A DNA stretch of 64,000 nucleotides from Methanobrevibacter sp. YE315. GTDB lineage: Archaea > Methanobacteriota > Methanobacteria > Methanobacteriales > Methanobacteriaceae. The notes below the pieces were generated by a model that searched no databases, was not told the origin of the DNA, and was given only the letters and a program-made list of their open reading frames with translations. The position numbers were made by a program, and so were the translations under genes. The DNA is taken from NCBI RefSeq assembly GCF_001548675.1, contig NZ_CP010834.1:1337501-1401500 (forward strand), written 5' to 3'. Positions 1 through 9,327 of this stretch are shown here, piece by piece. How positions within the stretch are numbered: position 1 is the stretch's first letter; every line of letters starts with the position of its first letter.

Positions 1-1
1 G

Positions 2-574
2 GATGAGGATGCACTTGACTTTCAGGCAACATTTCTCTCCTGCGGTGTTGAATCAGCACCCAACAGGGAGGAATATGAAACCAAATTGGGTTATATGAAA
101 AAACACACAAGGGAAATGTTCAGGGAAGGCGAAAGAATATTCACTGATTTTGAAACAGCAAAAACAAATATCAAAAACCGCCCTATTTATGATACTGAGG
201 ACTATGTGATATTCAAAGGCCTTGAAAATTTGGAGGATGGTGAAATCCCACTGTCTGTTATTTTTACTGTCAATCCTGTAGAATTGACTGCATTAATCCA
301 GATTAACACATCATTTAGAACAGAAGGGGCTTATCTTTTAACTCCACAGGCATCATCATGTCAGGCAATAGGCAGCTTCACATTCAAAGAGGCTGAAAGC
401 GAAGATCCAAAACCTATTCTCAGTCCGATTGACTTTGCAGGCAAAAGAAAAACAAAACACTTCATCCCAAATGAGTATATGCACCTGTCAATGCCTTGGA
501 AACTGTTTTTAAAATTAGAAGAGGTCAGCAAAAAAAGCGTTCTTCAAACCGAACTGTGGCAAAAGTTCAAATGA
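2..574 (+). CDS. DUF169-like conserved protein, 3' part
   Basis: The reading frame is open from the window edge (first full codon at position 2), so the N-terminus lies outside the window; an internal ATG at 86 is unlikely to be the true start. The visible 190 codons include a stretch around FTVNPVELTALIQ and TPQASSCQAIG that resembles the DUF169 family (COG2043), whose members are common in methanogens and have no firm biochemical role. The gene ends just before a strong hairpin/T-tract terminator, so it is the last gene of its transcript. Family assignment is from memory of the pattern; the function is unknown. Confidence 0.65.
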   Translation, partial: DEDALDFQATFLSCGVESAPNREEYETKLGYMKKHTREMFREGERIFTDFETAKTNIKNRPIYDTEDYVIFKGLENLEDGEIPLSVIFTVNPVELTALIQINTSFRTEGAYLLTPQASSCQAIGSFTFKEAESEDPKPILSPIDFAGKRKTKHFIPNEYMHLSMPWKLFLKLEEVSKKSVLQTELWQKFK

Positions 575-587
575 ACATTCAAAAATC

Positions 588-624
588 GCTGGTTGGAGCA
601 ATTCCAACAGCTTTTTCTATTTTT
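588..624 (+). terminator. Hairpin plus T-tract terminator after the DUF169-like gene
   Basis: A stem GCTG(g)TTGGA / TCCAACAGC with loop GCAAT is followed at once by TTTTTCTATTTTT. It starts 13 bases after the stop codon at 572-574. The form is that of a bacterial intrinsic terminator. Confidence 0.75.
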
Positions 625-647
625 ATAGACAATAAATGATTGTCTAT
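625..647. repeat. Perfect inverted repeat between convergent genes
   Basis: Arms ATAGACAAT and ATTGTCTAT (9 bp each) are separated by AAATG. It lies between the plus-strand terminator and the 3' end of the minus-strand ABC operon (stop at 682). No T-tract follows it in the minus direction, so a terminator role for the ABC operon is uncertain. Confidence 0.5.
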
Positions 648-681
648 TTAATCAAAACCATTACCACAATTGATTATCCTA

Positions 682-2475
682 CTATTCCTCAAAGGAAATC
701 ATCCTATTTTGACTATTCAGGGTATTGTAATAGTATCCTTTTTGTTCCAGCAATTCTTCATGAGTTCCATGCTCAATAATGTGACCGTCATCAATTACAA
801 TTATCTTATCTGCATCCCTAACGGTTGAAAGCCTATGGGCTATGATGAAACTGGTCCTATTCTCCATTAAGCTATCCATAGCCTTTTGAATTAATTTTTC
901 TGTTCTTGTATCAACTGATGAAGTCGCTTCATCTAGAATCAGTATCTGCTTGTTTGAAAGGATTGTTCTTGCAATTGTCAAAAGCTGTTTTTGACCGTGG
1001 GAAATATTGTCTGCATCCTCATTGAGCATCATTTCATATCCTTCAGGGTTTTGCATTATAAAATGATCTGCATGAGCCTCTTTTGAAGCGGCTATGACTT
1101 CCTCATCAGTGGCATCCAATTTACCGTAGCGAATGTTATTGAAGATTGTGTCATTGAACAGCCATGTATCTTGAAGCACCATTCCTACAAGGGATCTGAT
1201 GCTGTGCTTATCGTATCTGTTGATGTTTACTCCATCAATTTTTATTTCACCGCTGTTTACATCATAGAATCTCATTAGAAGCTTTACGATTGTAGTTTTA
1301 CCCGCTCCGGTTTCACCTACAATAGCTATCTTTTCTCCTTTTTTAACCTTAAATGACAAATCCTTTATTACCAGTTCATCTTCAGAATATCCGAAGTTAA
1401 CGTTTTCAAAGCTGATTTCTTCATTAATCTCTTTGATTTGTTCTTCATATGGATTTTTTTCGACATCTATTTCTAGGAATGCAAATATCCTTTCACTTGC
1501 CGCCATTGCGGTTTGAATCATGTTCATGATTCTTGTAATCTGTTCGATTGGGGTTGTGAAGTTTTTGGAGTACTGGATAAATGCCAAAATGTCACCGACA
1601 CTTATTGCATTTTGAAGTACAAACACCGCACCAAGAACTGATATTATTACATACTGCAGATTGGAAATGAAATGTACCAGAGGGCCTGATAGGCTTGAGA
1701 AGAACTTGGATTTCCATTCCTGTTCATACCAGTTTTCATTTTCCTCATCAAAAATGTTCATGGATTCCTCTTCCTGGTTGAATGAACGGATGATTTCATG
1801 GCCTGTAAATGACTCTTCAATTTGTCCGTTGAGCCTGCCCCGGTATTCCAATTGCTTTAAATAGTAATCCTGTGAGAATTTGGTAACCTTGAATATAATG
1901 AAAAATGAGATTGGAACCAATACTATTGTAGCAAGTGTCAGCCATACGTTGATGGATAGCATCATTGCTGTAACGCCGACTATTGTAACTACACCTGTCA
2001 ATAATTGGTTGAATGTTTGAACGATTCCTGACTGGAGTGAATCCACATCGTTTGTAATTCTTGACAGTATATCTCCCCTAGTATTCTTATCCAAATCGCC
2101 CATCGAGAGATGAGTAACCTTTTCAATTAAATCTTTTCTTAGATTATAGCTTATGTCGGTTGTAATGTCAAGCAGAAGATAACTTTGAAGATATGAGAAA
2201 ACTGCACTTACAACATACAGAATTACGACTGTTATGAGCAGATTGATTATATATTCCATATTCATATTTCCGGACCTTATACCATCGAATATTGCAGTTG
2301 TGGCAAATCCGATTAAGAGAGGGCCAATTACCGAAAATACTGTTGATATGATTCCGCAAATAACTGTTAAAGTTAACTTTAACTTATATCCTACCAGAAG
2401 GCTGAATATGTTTTTTATGGATTGTTTTGTATTTGCCGGCTTTTCAGGAGGCGCCCTTCTTGGCTTTCTTGCCAT
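682..2475 (-). CDS. ABC exporter half-transporter with catalytically competent ATPase domain (partner B)
   Basis: A 597-aa type I ABC exporter: about six membrane helices in the first 320 residues, then an ATPase domain with Walker A GETGAGKTT near residue 390, Walker B ILILDEATSSVD near 510 with its catalytic Glu, and a switch His in IIAHRLST. The signature loop is SHGQKQ instead of SGGQ, so it is degenerate. I chose the ATG at 2475, preceded by GGAGGT, over a longer in-frame start that would overlap the upstream gene by 38 bases. It lies one base after the stop of partner A, which points to translational coupling and a heterodimer. The substrate cannot be told from sequence; drugs, lipids or peptides are all possible. 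Confidence 0.9.
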   Translation of the reverse strand: MARKPRRAPPEKPANTKQSIKNIFSLLVGYKLKLTLTVICGIISTVFSVIGPLLIGFATTAIFDGIRSGNMNMEYIINLLITVVILYVVSAVFSYLQSYLLLDITTDISYNLRKDLIEKVTHLSMGDLDKNTRGDILSRITNDVDSLQSGIVQTFNQLLTGVVTIVGVTAMMLSINVWLTLATIVLVPISFFIIFKVTKFSQDYYLKQLEYRGRLNGQIEESFTGHEIIRSFNQEEESMNIFDEENENWYEQEWKSKFFSSLSGPLVHFISNLQYVIISVLGAVFVLQNAISVGDILAFIQYSKNFTTPIEQITRIMNMIQTAMAASERIFAFLEIDVEKNPYEEQIKEINEEISFENVNFGYSEDELVIKDLSFKVKKGEKIAIVGETGAGKTTIVKLLMRFYDVNSGEIKIDGVNINRYDKHSIRSLVGMVLQDTWLFNDTIFNNIRYGKLDATDEEVIAASKEAHADHFIMQNPEGYEMMLNEDADNISHGQKQLLTIARTILSNKQILILDEATSSVDTRTEKLIQKAMDSLMENRTSFIIAHRLSTVRDADKIIVIDDGHIIEHGTHEELLEQKGYYYNTLNSQNRMISFEE

Positions 2476-2476
2476 A

Positions 2477-4282
2477 TCATTTACCTCCTGCAGTTTTTCT
2501 AATATAATCAGCATCTATGATAAAGTTGGAGGATTCCTCTTCATCATACAATAACTCTTTTGACTGCTCTATTTGGGAAGATACAATTTCCCTATAAATT
2601 TTGCAGTTCTCATTCAAGTAGTCATGGCTGCCCTTATCAATAATCTCTCCCTCATCAAGCACGATTATCTCATCGGCATCCATGATTGTTGAAATCCTCT
2701 GTGAAATGATAAGCATTGATGAGTTTTCCTTAAGGCTTTTTATGTTTTCCTTCACTTTCGCTTCAGTATTCATGTCAAGTGCTGAAAAACAGTCATCAAA
2801 GAGGTAAAAGTCACGTTTGGCCAGTACTGATCTTGCCAGCTGAAGACGTTGCTTCTGTCCTCCTGAGAAATTGGATGCTCCCTGCAAAACCTCATCATCC
2901 AAACTTTCTATAAAGTCCACTTCCGCCATGGCCAATGCTTTTTTAATCTCTTCATCAGTTGCATCTTCTTTACCTATCTGCATATTTGACCTTATTGTTC
3001 CTTCAAAAAGAATTGCCTTTTGAGGAGCATAGGAAATTCTCTCTCTAAGGACGGATAGCTTATAATCCTTAATGTTTTTATCATTGATTAATATTTCACC
3101 ACCGCTTACATCCTGAAGACGGGGAATCAAGTTTAGAATTGTGGATTTTCCGCTTCCGGTTCCGCCTATTATTGCAGTGGTCTTTCCCTTTTCCAGTTTA
3201 AAGTTGATATTTTTCAGTATTTCCTTTTCGCTTCCTGGATAAATGTAAGTAACATCCTTAAATTCGATAGTTGGGTTATCATCAATCTTGTCAATAGGCC
3301 CGTCACTGATGGATATTTCAGTGTTTATCACTTCAGCAACACGCCTTCCGGATACTAAAATTCTTGGAATCATTACCAGAAATCCGCCCATCATCAGGAA
3401 TGCCATTACGATTTGTGTTGCATATTGTATGAATGCTATGATTGTTCCTGTTAATATTTCCCCTCTGATTGCATCATATGCACCGAAATACAGGATAAGA
3501 ACAATCATCAGATTCAACATCATGGTCATTGCAGGTATTAAAACTAAGAGGATTCTGAAAACCCTTAAGTTCACTAATCTGAACTCTTTATTTGTTTGTT
3601 CAAATCTTTTTTCTTCGTAATCTTGTCTTACAAATGCTTTAATAACCGGAAGCCCTATCAATATTTCCCTTGATGTCTGATTGATCTTATCGGTCAGTTG
3701 TTGCATTACGTTGAAGTAGGGCATGGTTTTTACAAATATTATGGCAAATGGTATGATTACTGCTGCAAATGTAACTCCAATAATCCATAACAGATTGGTT
3801 CCAAGTTCCATTGCCTTGAGAATACTTCCTATACCCAATATCGGTGAAAACAATATTGTTGTAAAGAATAAGCCTAAAAAAATCTGTATCTGATATACGT
3901 CATTGGTGTTACGTGTAATGAGAGACGCCCTTGATATCTTATTTAATTCAAAATTTGAAAACTTTAAAATCTTGTCATAGCTTATTTTCCTTAAATCTCT
4001 TCCATAAGCCGCTGACACTTTACTTGAGAAGTATGAAAGTCCAATTGTGGCCAAGACACCTATTAAAACCATAATCATCATCATGGTTCCTACACTTATT
4101 ATGTAATCGAAATCAGTGTTTTTAATACCAATATCCACAATATCTGCAGTGTATGCGGGCAGAGTCAGGTTACAGTAAACATCAATCAATAGGAATGCAA
4201 CAATGAGAAAAAGTGGAATTATGCTCTTTTTTAATGGGCTGAGTAATTTTCCTATGGTCTTTAGTGTCTTAGTTAAATTCAT
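2477..4282 (-). CDS. ABC exporter half-transporter with degenerate ATPase site (partner A)
   Basis: A 601-aa type I ABC exporter, first gene of a two-gene operon. Six membrane helices precede an ATPase domain with Walker A GGTGSGKST and a normal SGGQKQR signature. The Walker B ends FDD, so the catalytic Glu is Asp, and the switch-loop His is Gln (ISQRIST). These changes complement those of partner B: A's Walker site pairs with B's odd SHGQ signature to form a degenerate site, and B's Walker site pairs with A's SGGQ to form a working one. This is the arrangement known from heterodimeric exporters such as TM287/288 and LmrCD. The acidic C-terminal tail (about 30 residues) has no known role. Confidence 0.9.
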   Translation of the reverse strand: MNLTKTLKTIGKLLSPLKKSIIPLFLIVAFLLIDVYCNLTLPAYTADIVDIGIKNTDFDYIISVGTMMMIMVLIGVLATIGLSYFSSKVSAAYGRDLRKISYDKILKFSNFELNKISRASLITRNTNDVYQIQIFLGLFFTTILFSPILGIGSILKAMELGTNLLWIIGVTFAAVIIPFAIIFVKTMPYFNVMQQLTDKINQTSREILIGLPVIKAFVRQDYEEKRFEQTNKEFRLVNLRVFRILLVLIPAMTMMLNLMIVLILYFGAYDAIRGEILTGTIIAFIQYATQIVMAFLMMGGFLVMIPRILVSGRRVAEVINTEISISDGPIDKIDDNPTIEFKDVTYIYPGSEKEILKNINFKLEKGKTTAIIGGTGSGKSTILNLIPRLQDVSGGEILINDKNIKDYKLSVLRERISYAPQKAILFEGTIRSNMQIGKEDATDEEIKKALAMAEVDFIESLDDEVLQGASNFSGGQKQRLQLARSVLAKRDFYLFDDCFSALDMNTEAKVKENIKSLKENSSMLIISQRISTIMDADEIIVLDEGEIIDKGSHDYLNENCKIYREIVSSQIEQSKELLYDEEESSNFIIDADYIRKTAGGK

Positions 4283-4290
4283 GATTTTCC

Positions 4291-4312
4291 TACATTTATT
4301 TTCTTAAATGTA
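4291..4312. promoter_or_regulatory. Inverted repeat in the leader of the ABC operon (candidate operator)
   Basis: Perfect 8-bp arms TACATTTA and TAAATGTA are separated by 6 bases. The repeat lies 9 bases upstream of the start codon at 4282. The position fits an operator or a leader hairpin controlling the exporter. No regulator gene is adjacent, and the AT-rich context makes chance palindromes fairly common. Confidence 0.4.
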
Positions 4313-4384
4313 CCTTTAGATTTTAATTAATTTAAATATTTTCACTAAAATAGGTTAAACAAACAATCAAAAGAAATCATTATT

Positions 4385-4420
4385 TTAAAAAAAAGATAAA
4401 AAAAGGACATGAAAGTCCTT
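4385..4420 (-). terminator. Terminator after the alcohol dehydrogenase gene
   Basis: Read on the minus strand, the stem AAGGAC-TTTCAT-GTCCTT is followed by a T-rich run. It begins 7 bases past the stop codon of the gene ending at 4427. Confidence 0.75.
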
Positions 4421-4426
4421 AATAAT

Positions 4427-5470
4427 TTATTCGTCGAATTCTTCAAAGGTAATGACAGCTCTACCTTCAACTCTTCCATTTCTTAAGTCATCAAGAGCTT
4501 CTAGAACTTTACTGAATGGATATTTTTGAGCTTGAACTGTGATTTTTCCAGCTTTTGCCAGATCCATAATTTCGTAAAGGTCAGTGATAGTTCCACCTTG
4601 AGTTAATCTTACCATAACACCAGGTTTTACAGTAGTCCAGCTTACAGGGAGTGTTCCTCCACCAAGACCTAAAATGGAAATAAGACCTAATCCTTTGGTA
4701 ATTTGTGCAGCAAGTTCCAAAGTGTTGTCCCTACCTACAAAGTCAAATACTGCATCTACACCTTTACCATCAGTCAATTCCATAATCTTGTCGTATGCAT
4801 TATCATCTAAAACAACCAATTCATCAGCACCAAAGTTGGTCATTTTAGCCATCTTATCAGCAGACCTGTTAACTACGATAACACGAGCAGAGGTTGTTAA
4901 CGCTAAATATTGACAACAGTAGAATCCAAGTCCACCTACACCGATAACCACTGCAGTACCATTGTTTGGAATGAACGGTTTTGCGGTTTGAACAGCTCCA
5001 TATGGAGATAAACCTGCATCAGCCAATGCCACATATTCTGTAGGGTCAAGATCACCTAAAGGTGCAACTTCCCTTGCATCAGCAATCATGTATTCTGCCA
5101 TTCCTCCATCTTCTTTAAGACCACGTGCGCTTGCAACTTCACAGAAGTTGTCACGGCCTGAAAGACAGTATTGACATTTACCGCATGCATGTAATGTGTC
5201 TACAATGACATTTTGTCCTACTTCAACAGTGTCGACTCCAGGTCCAAGTTTTGCAACAGTTCCTGCGTTTTCGTGACCGAAGGTGAATGGTCCTACGAAT
5301 GGAACTGTAATGAAACCTTCATCAATAACTTCAAGGTCAGTTCTGCACATTCCTGCACCTTTCATTTTAATTAAGATTTCACCAAATCCAGGTTCTGGTA
5401 TAGGCACTTCTTCCAATACAGGAGGTTTTCCTAATTCATTAATTCTCCAAGCTTTCATTGTTTCAGCCAT
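4427..5470 (-). CDS. Zinc-dependent alcohol dehydrogenase (MDR family)
   Basis: A 347-aa medium-chain dehydrogenase. Catalytic zinc ligands are visible at Cys42 (MCRTD) and His66-Glu67 (GHENAG); Asp151 may be another. The structural zinc lobe has Cys96, 99, 102 and 110. The nucleotide fold has GVGGLG at 177-182. The family oxidises or reduces alcohols and aldehydes with NAD(P). Human-gut Methanobrevibacter are reported to use alcohol dehydrogenases so that ethanol or other alcohols feed methanogenesis, which fits, but substrate and cofactor choice cannot be read here. It is last in a minus-strand group with two short-chain dehydrogenases, although gaps of 66 bases or more suggest separate promoters. 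Confidence 0.88.
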   Translation of the reverse strand: MAETMKAWRINELGKPPVLEEVPIPEPGFGEILIKMKGAGMCRTDLEVIDEGFITVPFVGPFTFGHENAGTVAKLGPGVDTVEVGQNVIVDTLHACGKCQYCLSGRDNFCEVASARGLKEDGGMAEYMIADAREVAPLGDLDPTEYVALADAGLSPYGAVQTAKPFIPNNGTAVVIGVGGLGFYCCQYLALTTSARVIVVNRSADKMAKMTNFGADELVVLDDNAYDKIMELTDGKGVDAVFDFVGRDNTLELAAQITKGLGLISILGLGGGTLPVSWTTVKPGVMVRLTQGGTITDLYEIMDLAKAGKITVQAQKYPFSKVLEALDDLRNGRVEGRAVITFEEFDE

Positions 5471-5536
5471 TTTTATTCCTCATTTTAATTTTATTCATTA
5501 AATTATAATTCAATGATATTGATAATGTTAAACAAC

Positions 5537-6277
5537 TTATTGTAATACAAATCCACCATTAGGAGAAATTACTTGTCCTGTTAAGTAATCTGCAGTTAAG
5601 ATGTATTCTAAAGCACCGGCAATTTCTTCAACTTCACCAATGTGTCCGAGAGGGATTGTTGCAGCAAGTGCATTTAATTCATCCTGATTTACGCCGCGAA
5701 GCATGTCGGTCATAATCATACCAGGAGCAATTGAGTTTACTCTTACTTTTCTTGGAGCAAATTCTAAAGCAAGTGCACGGCATAATCCGATTACACCAGT
5801 TTTAGCAGCACAGTAGTCAGCTTGGTTGATTACACCTGTTAATCCACCTACTGATGCTGTACATACAATTGCAGTGTCACGGTCTACCATGTAAGGAAGT
5901 GCTAAGTGACACATGTGCATCATACTTACGAGGTTTGTGTTAATTACAGCTTCATATTGTTCTGGTTGCAAGTCAATGAAGTTGCTGTTGTTGGTAATTC
6001 CTGCGTTGTTTACTAATGCATCAATTTCTTCACCAAATGCTTCAACAGTAGCTTCAACTAATTTTTTGCAGTCTTCAAATTTACTTACATCCGCTTGAAC
6101 TGCAATAGCCTCCACACCATACTCTGATTTAATTTCTTCAATCAAATCTTCAGTTAACTGCTTAGATGAGTCACTTCTGTAGTTGATTGCTACATTGTAG
6201 CCAAGTTCACCAAGTTTTAAAGCCATAGCTTTTCCGATTCCTCTGGAACCGCCTGTAATAATTGCATTTTTTGCCAT
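5537..6277 (-). CDS. Short-chain dehydrogenase/reductase (FabG-like)
   Basis: A 246-aa classical SDR of normal family length. The cofactor motif TGGSRGIG is at residues 8-15, NNAG near residue 90, and the catalytic Tyr/Lys in ADYCAAK near 155-159. The reaction is an NAD(P)-dependent oxidation or reduction of a hydroxyl or keto group. FabG-like enzymes in archaea need not be fatty-acid enzymes and the substrate is unknown. An imperfect dyad (TCATAT/ATATGA at 6287-6306) lies just upstream of the start. A second SDR at 7360 and the alcohol dehydrogenase at 4427 flank it, suggesting a small redox-enzyme neighbourhood. Confidence 0.85.
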   Translation of the reverse strand: MAKNAIITGGSRGIGKAMALKLGELGYNVAINYRSDSSKQLTEDLIEEIKSEYGVEAIAVQADVSKFEDCKKLVEATVEAFGEEIDALVNNAGITNNSNFIDLQPEQYEAVINTNLVSMMHMCHLALPYMVDRDTAIVCTASVGGLTGVINQADYCAAKTGVIGLCRALALEFAPRKVRVNSIAPGMIMTDMLRGVNQDELNALAATIPLGHIGEVEEIAGALEYILTADYLTGQVISPNGGFVLQ

Positions 6278-6440
6278 TGTTTCACCTCATATATTCGATA
6301 ATATGAATTATATGATTAAATATTTTTAAACTTAATGAATCTGCACCAATAATGGATAATATCCAGTTAAACGAAAAAAATCTCAGATAAATAATCGATA
6401 TATAATATAATACATATCATTCTAAACAAAGTAAAATTGA

Positions 6441-7235
6441 TTATAATTTTTCTAAACAGACATCCCACATATCCTTAGAGTCATCATCTAAGATTTTAAT
6501 TGAATTTGCTTTTTTGAAAAATTCATCTGCCTTATCATATTTTTCCCAATAATAATATGTATATGCTTTTCCCTTCAAAGCATCGAATGAATTTTCATCG
6601 ACCTTTAAAACAGAATCAAATAATGCAATTGCTTTGGCATATTCAATCTTAAACAAGTATGCAAATGCAATGTGCAATCTGGCATCAAGATTATCTTCAT
6701 TTAAAGCTAAAGACTTGATTAACTGATCAATAGCATCATCATATTTATCTATATTGATTAATGCAATTCCTTTAAGGTAATATGCTTCCCAATTAAAATA
6801 ATTTACTTCAATCGCCTTATCACAAAGTTCAATAGCCCTGACACTAGATCCATAATTATCTGATTTTAATTTTCTTTTAGCCTTTAAAATGTAAGTCTTA
6901 TCCCTATTTAAAGCAAATTTCATATTGTTTGAGTAATCTTTTATAAATTCAGGCAATTCTGTATTGTAAATATAACCGTCTTTAATCTGCAATACATCAT
7001 CGATAAAATCATAAATATTATTGATTGATTCCTCCTTCAATTCTTCAACATCGATACTGTCGATTTTTTGTTTTAATTCTGTTGAATATATTCGTTTTAA
7101 AAGAGACTTATTCTCATTTTTTATGAATTCCATACGATTATATATTGTCTGAACATTAGGGGATTCAAAATAGATTCTATCTGTCCTTCTTTTATTAATT
7201 CCAATATCCTCAAAATCTTTTTTGTCATCCTTCAT
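6441..7235 (-). CDS. TPR-repeat protein
   Basis: A 264-aa protein with several tetratricopeptide-like helical pairs in its C-terminal two thirds (for example AIELCDKAIEVNYFNWEAYY and the repeats after it). TPRs mediate protein-protein contacts; the partner is unknown. An upstream in-frame start at 7382 would add a hydrophobic segment, but that stretch overlaps the preceding gene and translates a T-rich terminator/promoter region. The ATG at 7235 has GGTGAT seven to eight bases upstream, so I chose it; on that choice the protein is cytoplasmic. The remaining doubt is whether the hydrophobic segment is a real anchor. Confidence 0.65.
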   Translation of the reverse strand: MKDDKKDFEDIGINKRRTDRIYFESPNVQTIYNRMEFIKNENKSLLKRIYSTELKQKIDSIDVEELKEESINNIYDFIDDVLQIKDGYIYNTELPEFIKDYSNNMKFALNRDKTYILKAKRKLKSDNYGSSVRAIELCDKAIEVNYFNWEAYYLKGIALINIDKYDDAIDQLIKSLALNEDNLDARLHIAFAYLFKIEYAKAIALFDSVLKVDENSFDALKGKAYTYYYWEKYDKADEFFKKANSIKILDDDSKDMWDVCLEKL

Positions 7236-7359
7236 GATATCACCCGCAAAAATTATTGAAAAAGCACATGTAATTAGACTAAAAAAACACCCAATATAAA
7301 AAAGAATAAAAAAAATAAAAATAGTGGTAGCGGATAAAAATCCAACTACTTTAAAAAAC

Positions 7360-8103
7360 TTAACACTCAAATCCGCCGTCACATCTGATGATTTGACCGT
7401 CTACGAATTCAGATTCGTCAGAAGCAAGGAATAATGCTAATGCAGCAATGTCTTCTCCTTGACCAACCCTTTTCATAGGAGCTCCGTCAACCATCATTTG
7501 CAATGCTTCCACTCCTCCGATACTATCTACCATAGCGGTGTGGATAGCACCAGGAGCAATACCGTTACATCTTATTTCTGGACCAAGTTCGAATGCCATG
7601 GACTTGGTAAGACCTGCAATAGCGTGTTTGGATGAGATGTAACCTACAAATCCAAAGTGTGCAGCGTAAGATGCTACTGAACAGGTGTTAATTACAACAC
7701 CTTTTCCTTTTTCTTTCATTACAGGAGCTACCAATTGTGTTAAGTATAATGGAGCGTATACATCAACTGCAAATACTTTGTCCCATTCTTCTTTGGTAAT
7801 TTCCAAAAGAGGAGTTACGCTTAAAAGTCCTGCATTGTTGAACAAAATGTCGACTGTTCCATATTTTTCAATGGTTTCATCAAAGATTTTTTTAATGTCG
7901 TCAACATCAGCCATATCTGCAATAACTGCGAATGCTTCTCCACCAGCTGCTTTAATGTCATCCACTACAGCATTTGCTCTTTCTTCGTTTCTTCCAGTTA
8001 CAACAACTTTTGCACCTTCTTCAGCAAATAATTTAGCTGTAGAACGACCCATACCGGAGGTTGATCCAGTAACGATTGCTACTTTTCCATCTAGTTTACC
8101 CAT
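7360..8103 (-). CDS. Short-chain dehydrogenase/reductase (glucose dehydrogenase-like)
   Basis: A 247-aa classical SDR. TGSTSGMG at residues 12-19 binds the nucleotide, NNAG is near 89-92, and the active-site Tyr and Lys are in GYISSKHA. The N-terminal segment after the second strand (VVTGRNEER) has an Arg that often goes with NADP preference, which is an inference only. The substrate is unknown. A perfect inverted repeat 20 bases upstream of the start (8123-8144) may control it. A T-rich run downstream (about 7300-7350 on the minus strand) may terminate transcription before the TPR gene. Confidence 0.85.
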   Translation of the reverse strand: MGKLDGKVAIVTGSTSGMGRSTAKLFAEEGAKVVVTGRNEERANAVVDDIKAAGGEAFAVIADMADVDDIKKIFDETIEKYGTVDILFNNAGLLSVTPLLEITKEEWDKVFAVDVYAPLYLTQLVAPVMKEKGKGVVINTCSVASYAAHFGFVGYISSKHAIAGLTKSMAFELGPEIRCNGIAPGAIHTAMVDSIGGVEALQMMVDGAPMKRVGQGEDIAALALFLASDESEFVDGQIIRCDGGFEC

Positions 8104-8122
8104 TTATTTCACCTTCTTTAAT

Positions 8123-8144
8123 CATAAAATCCTATGATTTTATG
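8123..8144. promoter_or_regulatory. Inverted repeat upstream of the SDR gene (candidate operator or leader hairpin)
   Basis: Perfect 9-bp arms CATAAAATC and GATTTTATG flank CTAT. The repeat sits 20 bases before the start codon at 8103, so it may be a DNA operator near the transcription start or an RNA hairpin in the leader. Confidence 0.5.
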
Positions 8145-8786
8145 TTTAACATTTTGTAAATCCATGTATTTAAATATTCATAATATTTTTTACATAACTC
8201 TAAATAACATTCAGAATTTTTTAAAAAATATGTCGTTTACCCCAATTATTTTATAAATATTATCATTTTATATTAATTTAATAAAAAAATATTGTCAAAA
8301 AATATAATAAAAATAAGAAAACTTGCACAAAATTATAAAAATTAATTTTTAATTAAAGTTTAAAATAAGATTAATTATTGCCACTCAAAATATAGAGATG
8401 CTCTTGAAGTTTCAGCCTCTCATTGAAACCGGAAGGTTCGAAAGATTCTACAAGGAAATGCAGATTACAGACCTTCAAAAAGAACTTGAATAAATGGGTG
8501 GCGAATAAGACTTCAAAACTTGTTTCCAGGATCTCTTAAAAAACTGTTTTTTGATGGTTAAATGAAATAATATTTTATTATTACTTTATATTTTTCTAAT
8601 TGTAATATTGTGAAGAATGCATTTGGAAAATAACTGTTTTTCGTATGAAATATATGCTTAATATATTTTTTAAAATGAAACATTCATAGATAATAAATTA
8701 GCAAAAATATGGAAAAATCAGTGGTAAAAACTACGTTCAATGTTCAAAATAATGTCAAATATGAAAAATTTGTAAAATTTAAAATA
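8145..8786. other. Gene-poor AT-rich interval
   Basis: Apart from a more GC-rich patch at about 8382-8530 (separate entry), this stretch is very AT-rich and shows no convincing coding frame, tRNA or repeat on either strand. Confidence 0.5.
8398..8565 (+). pseudogene. Possible remnant of a degraded gene
   Basis: Inside a very AT-rich gap, this segment has coding-like composition. From the ATG at 8398 the frame reads 31 codons ending LQKELE, stops at 8491, resumes as MGGE, stops at 8506, and continues to a third stop at 8563. The composition and the broken but in-phase frame suggest a decayed gene tail, but I do not recognise the family. Chance is a real alternative. Confidence 0.25.
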
Positions 8787-8810
8787 GGTTGTTAAAATCA
8801 GTTAACAACC
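8787..8810 (-). terminator. Hairpin after the small secreted-protein gene
   Basis: Perfect 9-bp arms GGTTGTTAA and TTAACAACC with a 6-base loop lie 13 bases past the stop codon of the minus-strand gene at 8824. A T-containing run follows on the minus strand (TATTTTAAATTTTAC). Confidence 0.65.
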
Positions 8811-8823
8811 CCATAAATTTAAT

Positions 8824-9327
8824 CTATGCTTTTTTAAATGTATCAGCAACACTTTTCAGGAAATCTAAATCGTCACCTTGGAGTTCATATAGTGTTGTAC
8901 CGTCATGGTAAGCTAAAATATAACCAGAGTTTGTTGAGTTACCATCATCTGATGGAACACCATTCACATCAATTATGGTCCAGTTACCATGGTCTCCTTT
9001 AAGGGAAGCACCATCATTAACCCAGTTACGTGCAAATTCTTCAGCTGTATCTACAGCCCCGTCACCTCTTGTAACATCAACAAAGAAAGAAGTATCAGGA
9101 GTACTTACGATGAATGAATTTACAGTAAAACCGTTTCCGTCCCAAGTGAAGTTAGTAATGGAAGTATTTGATGGTAAGACTAAAGAAAATCCGTCAAGGG
9201 TATATGTTTCATTGGTTGCTTCAGATTCTCCTCCCAAAAAGTCAAATATTCCTGCACTTACTACATTCAAGCAGCAGAAAACCGCAAATATTACTAAAAC
9301 AAAAGCTAATATCTTTTTCATATTCAT
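8824..9327 (-). CDS. Secreted hypothetical protein
   Basis: A 167-aa protein with a clear signal peptide: Lys-Lys, then a hydrophobic core, then a cleavage-like VVSAG near residue 25. The mature part is acidic and rich in Asn, Thr, Ser and Gly, as is usual for surface-exposed proteins of this group, and has no Cys or catalytic motif that I recognise. The pattern ([24 protein letters not shown]) resembles small exported proteins seen in several copies in Methanobrevibacter, but no function is known. Its ATG overlaps the stop of the upstream small gene (ATGA), suggesting coupled translation. Confidence 0.7.
   Translation of the reverse strand: MNMKKILAFVLVIFAVFCCLNVVSAGIFDFLGGESEATNETYTLDGFSLVLPSNTSITNFTWDGNGFTVNSFIVSTPDTSFFVDVTRGDGAVDTAEEFARNWVNDGASLKGDHGNWTIIDVNGVPSDDGNSTNSGYILAYHDGTTLYELQGDDLDFLKSVADTFKKA

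Noticed and set aside
7236-7382. N-terminal hydrophobic extension of the TPR protein
   Set aside because: It overlaps the preceding gene and translates a T-rich terminator-like stretch; a good GGTGAT-ATG start lies at 7235.
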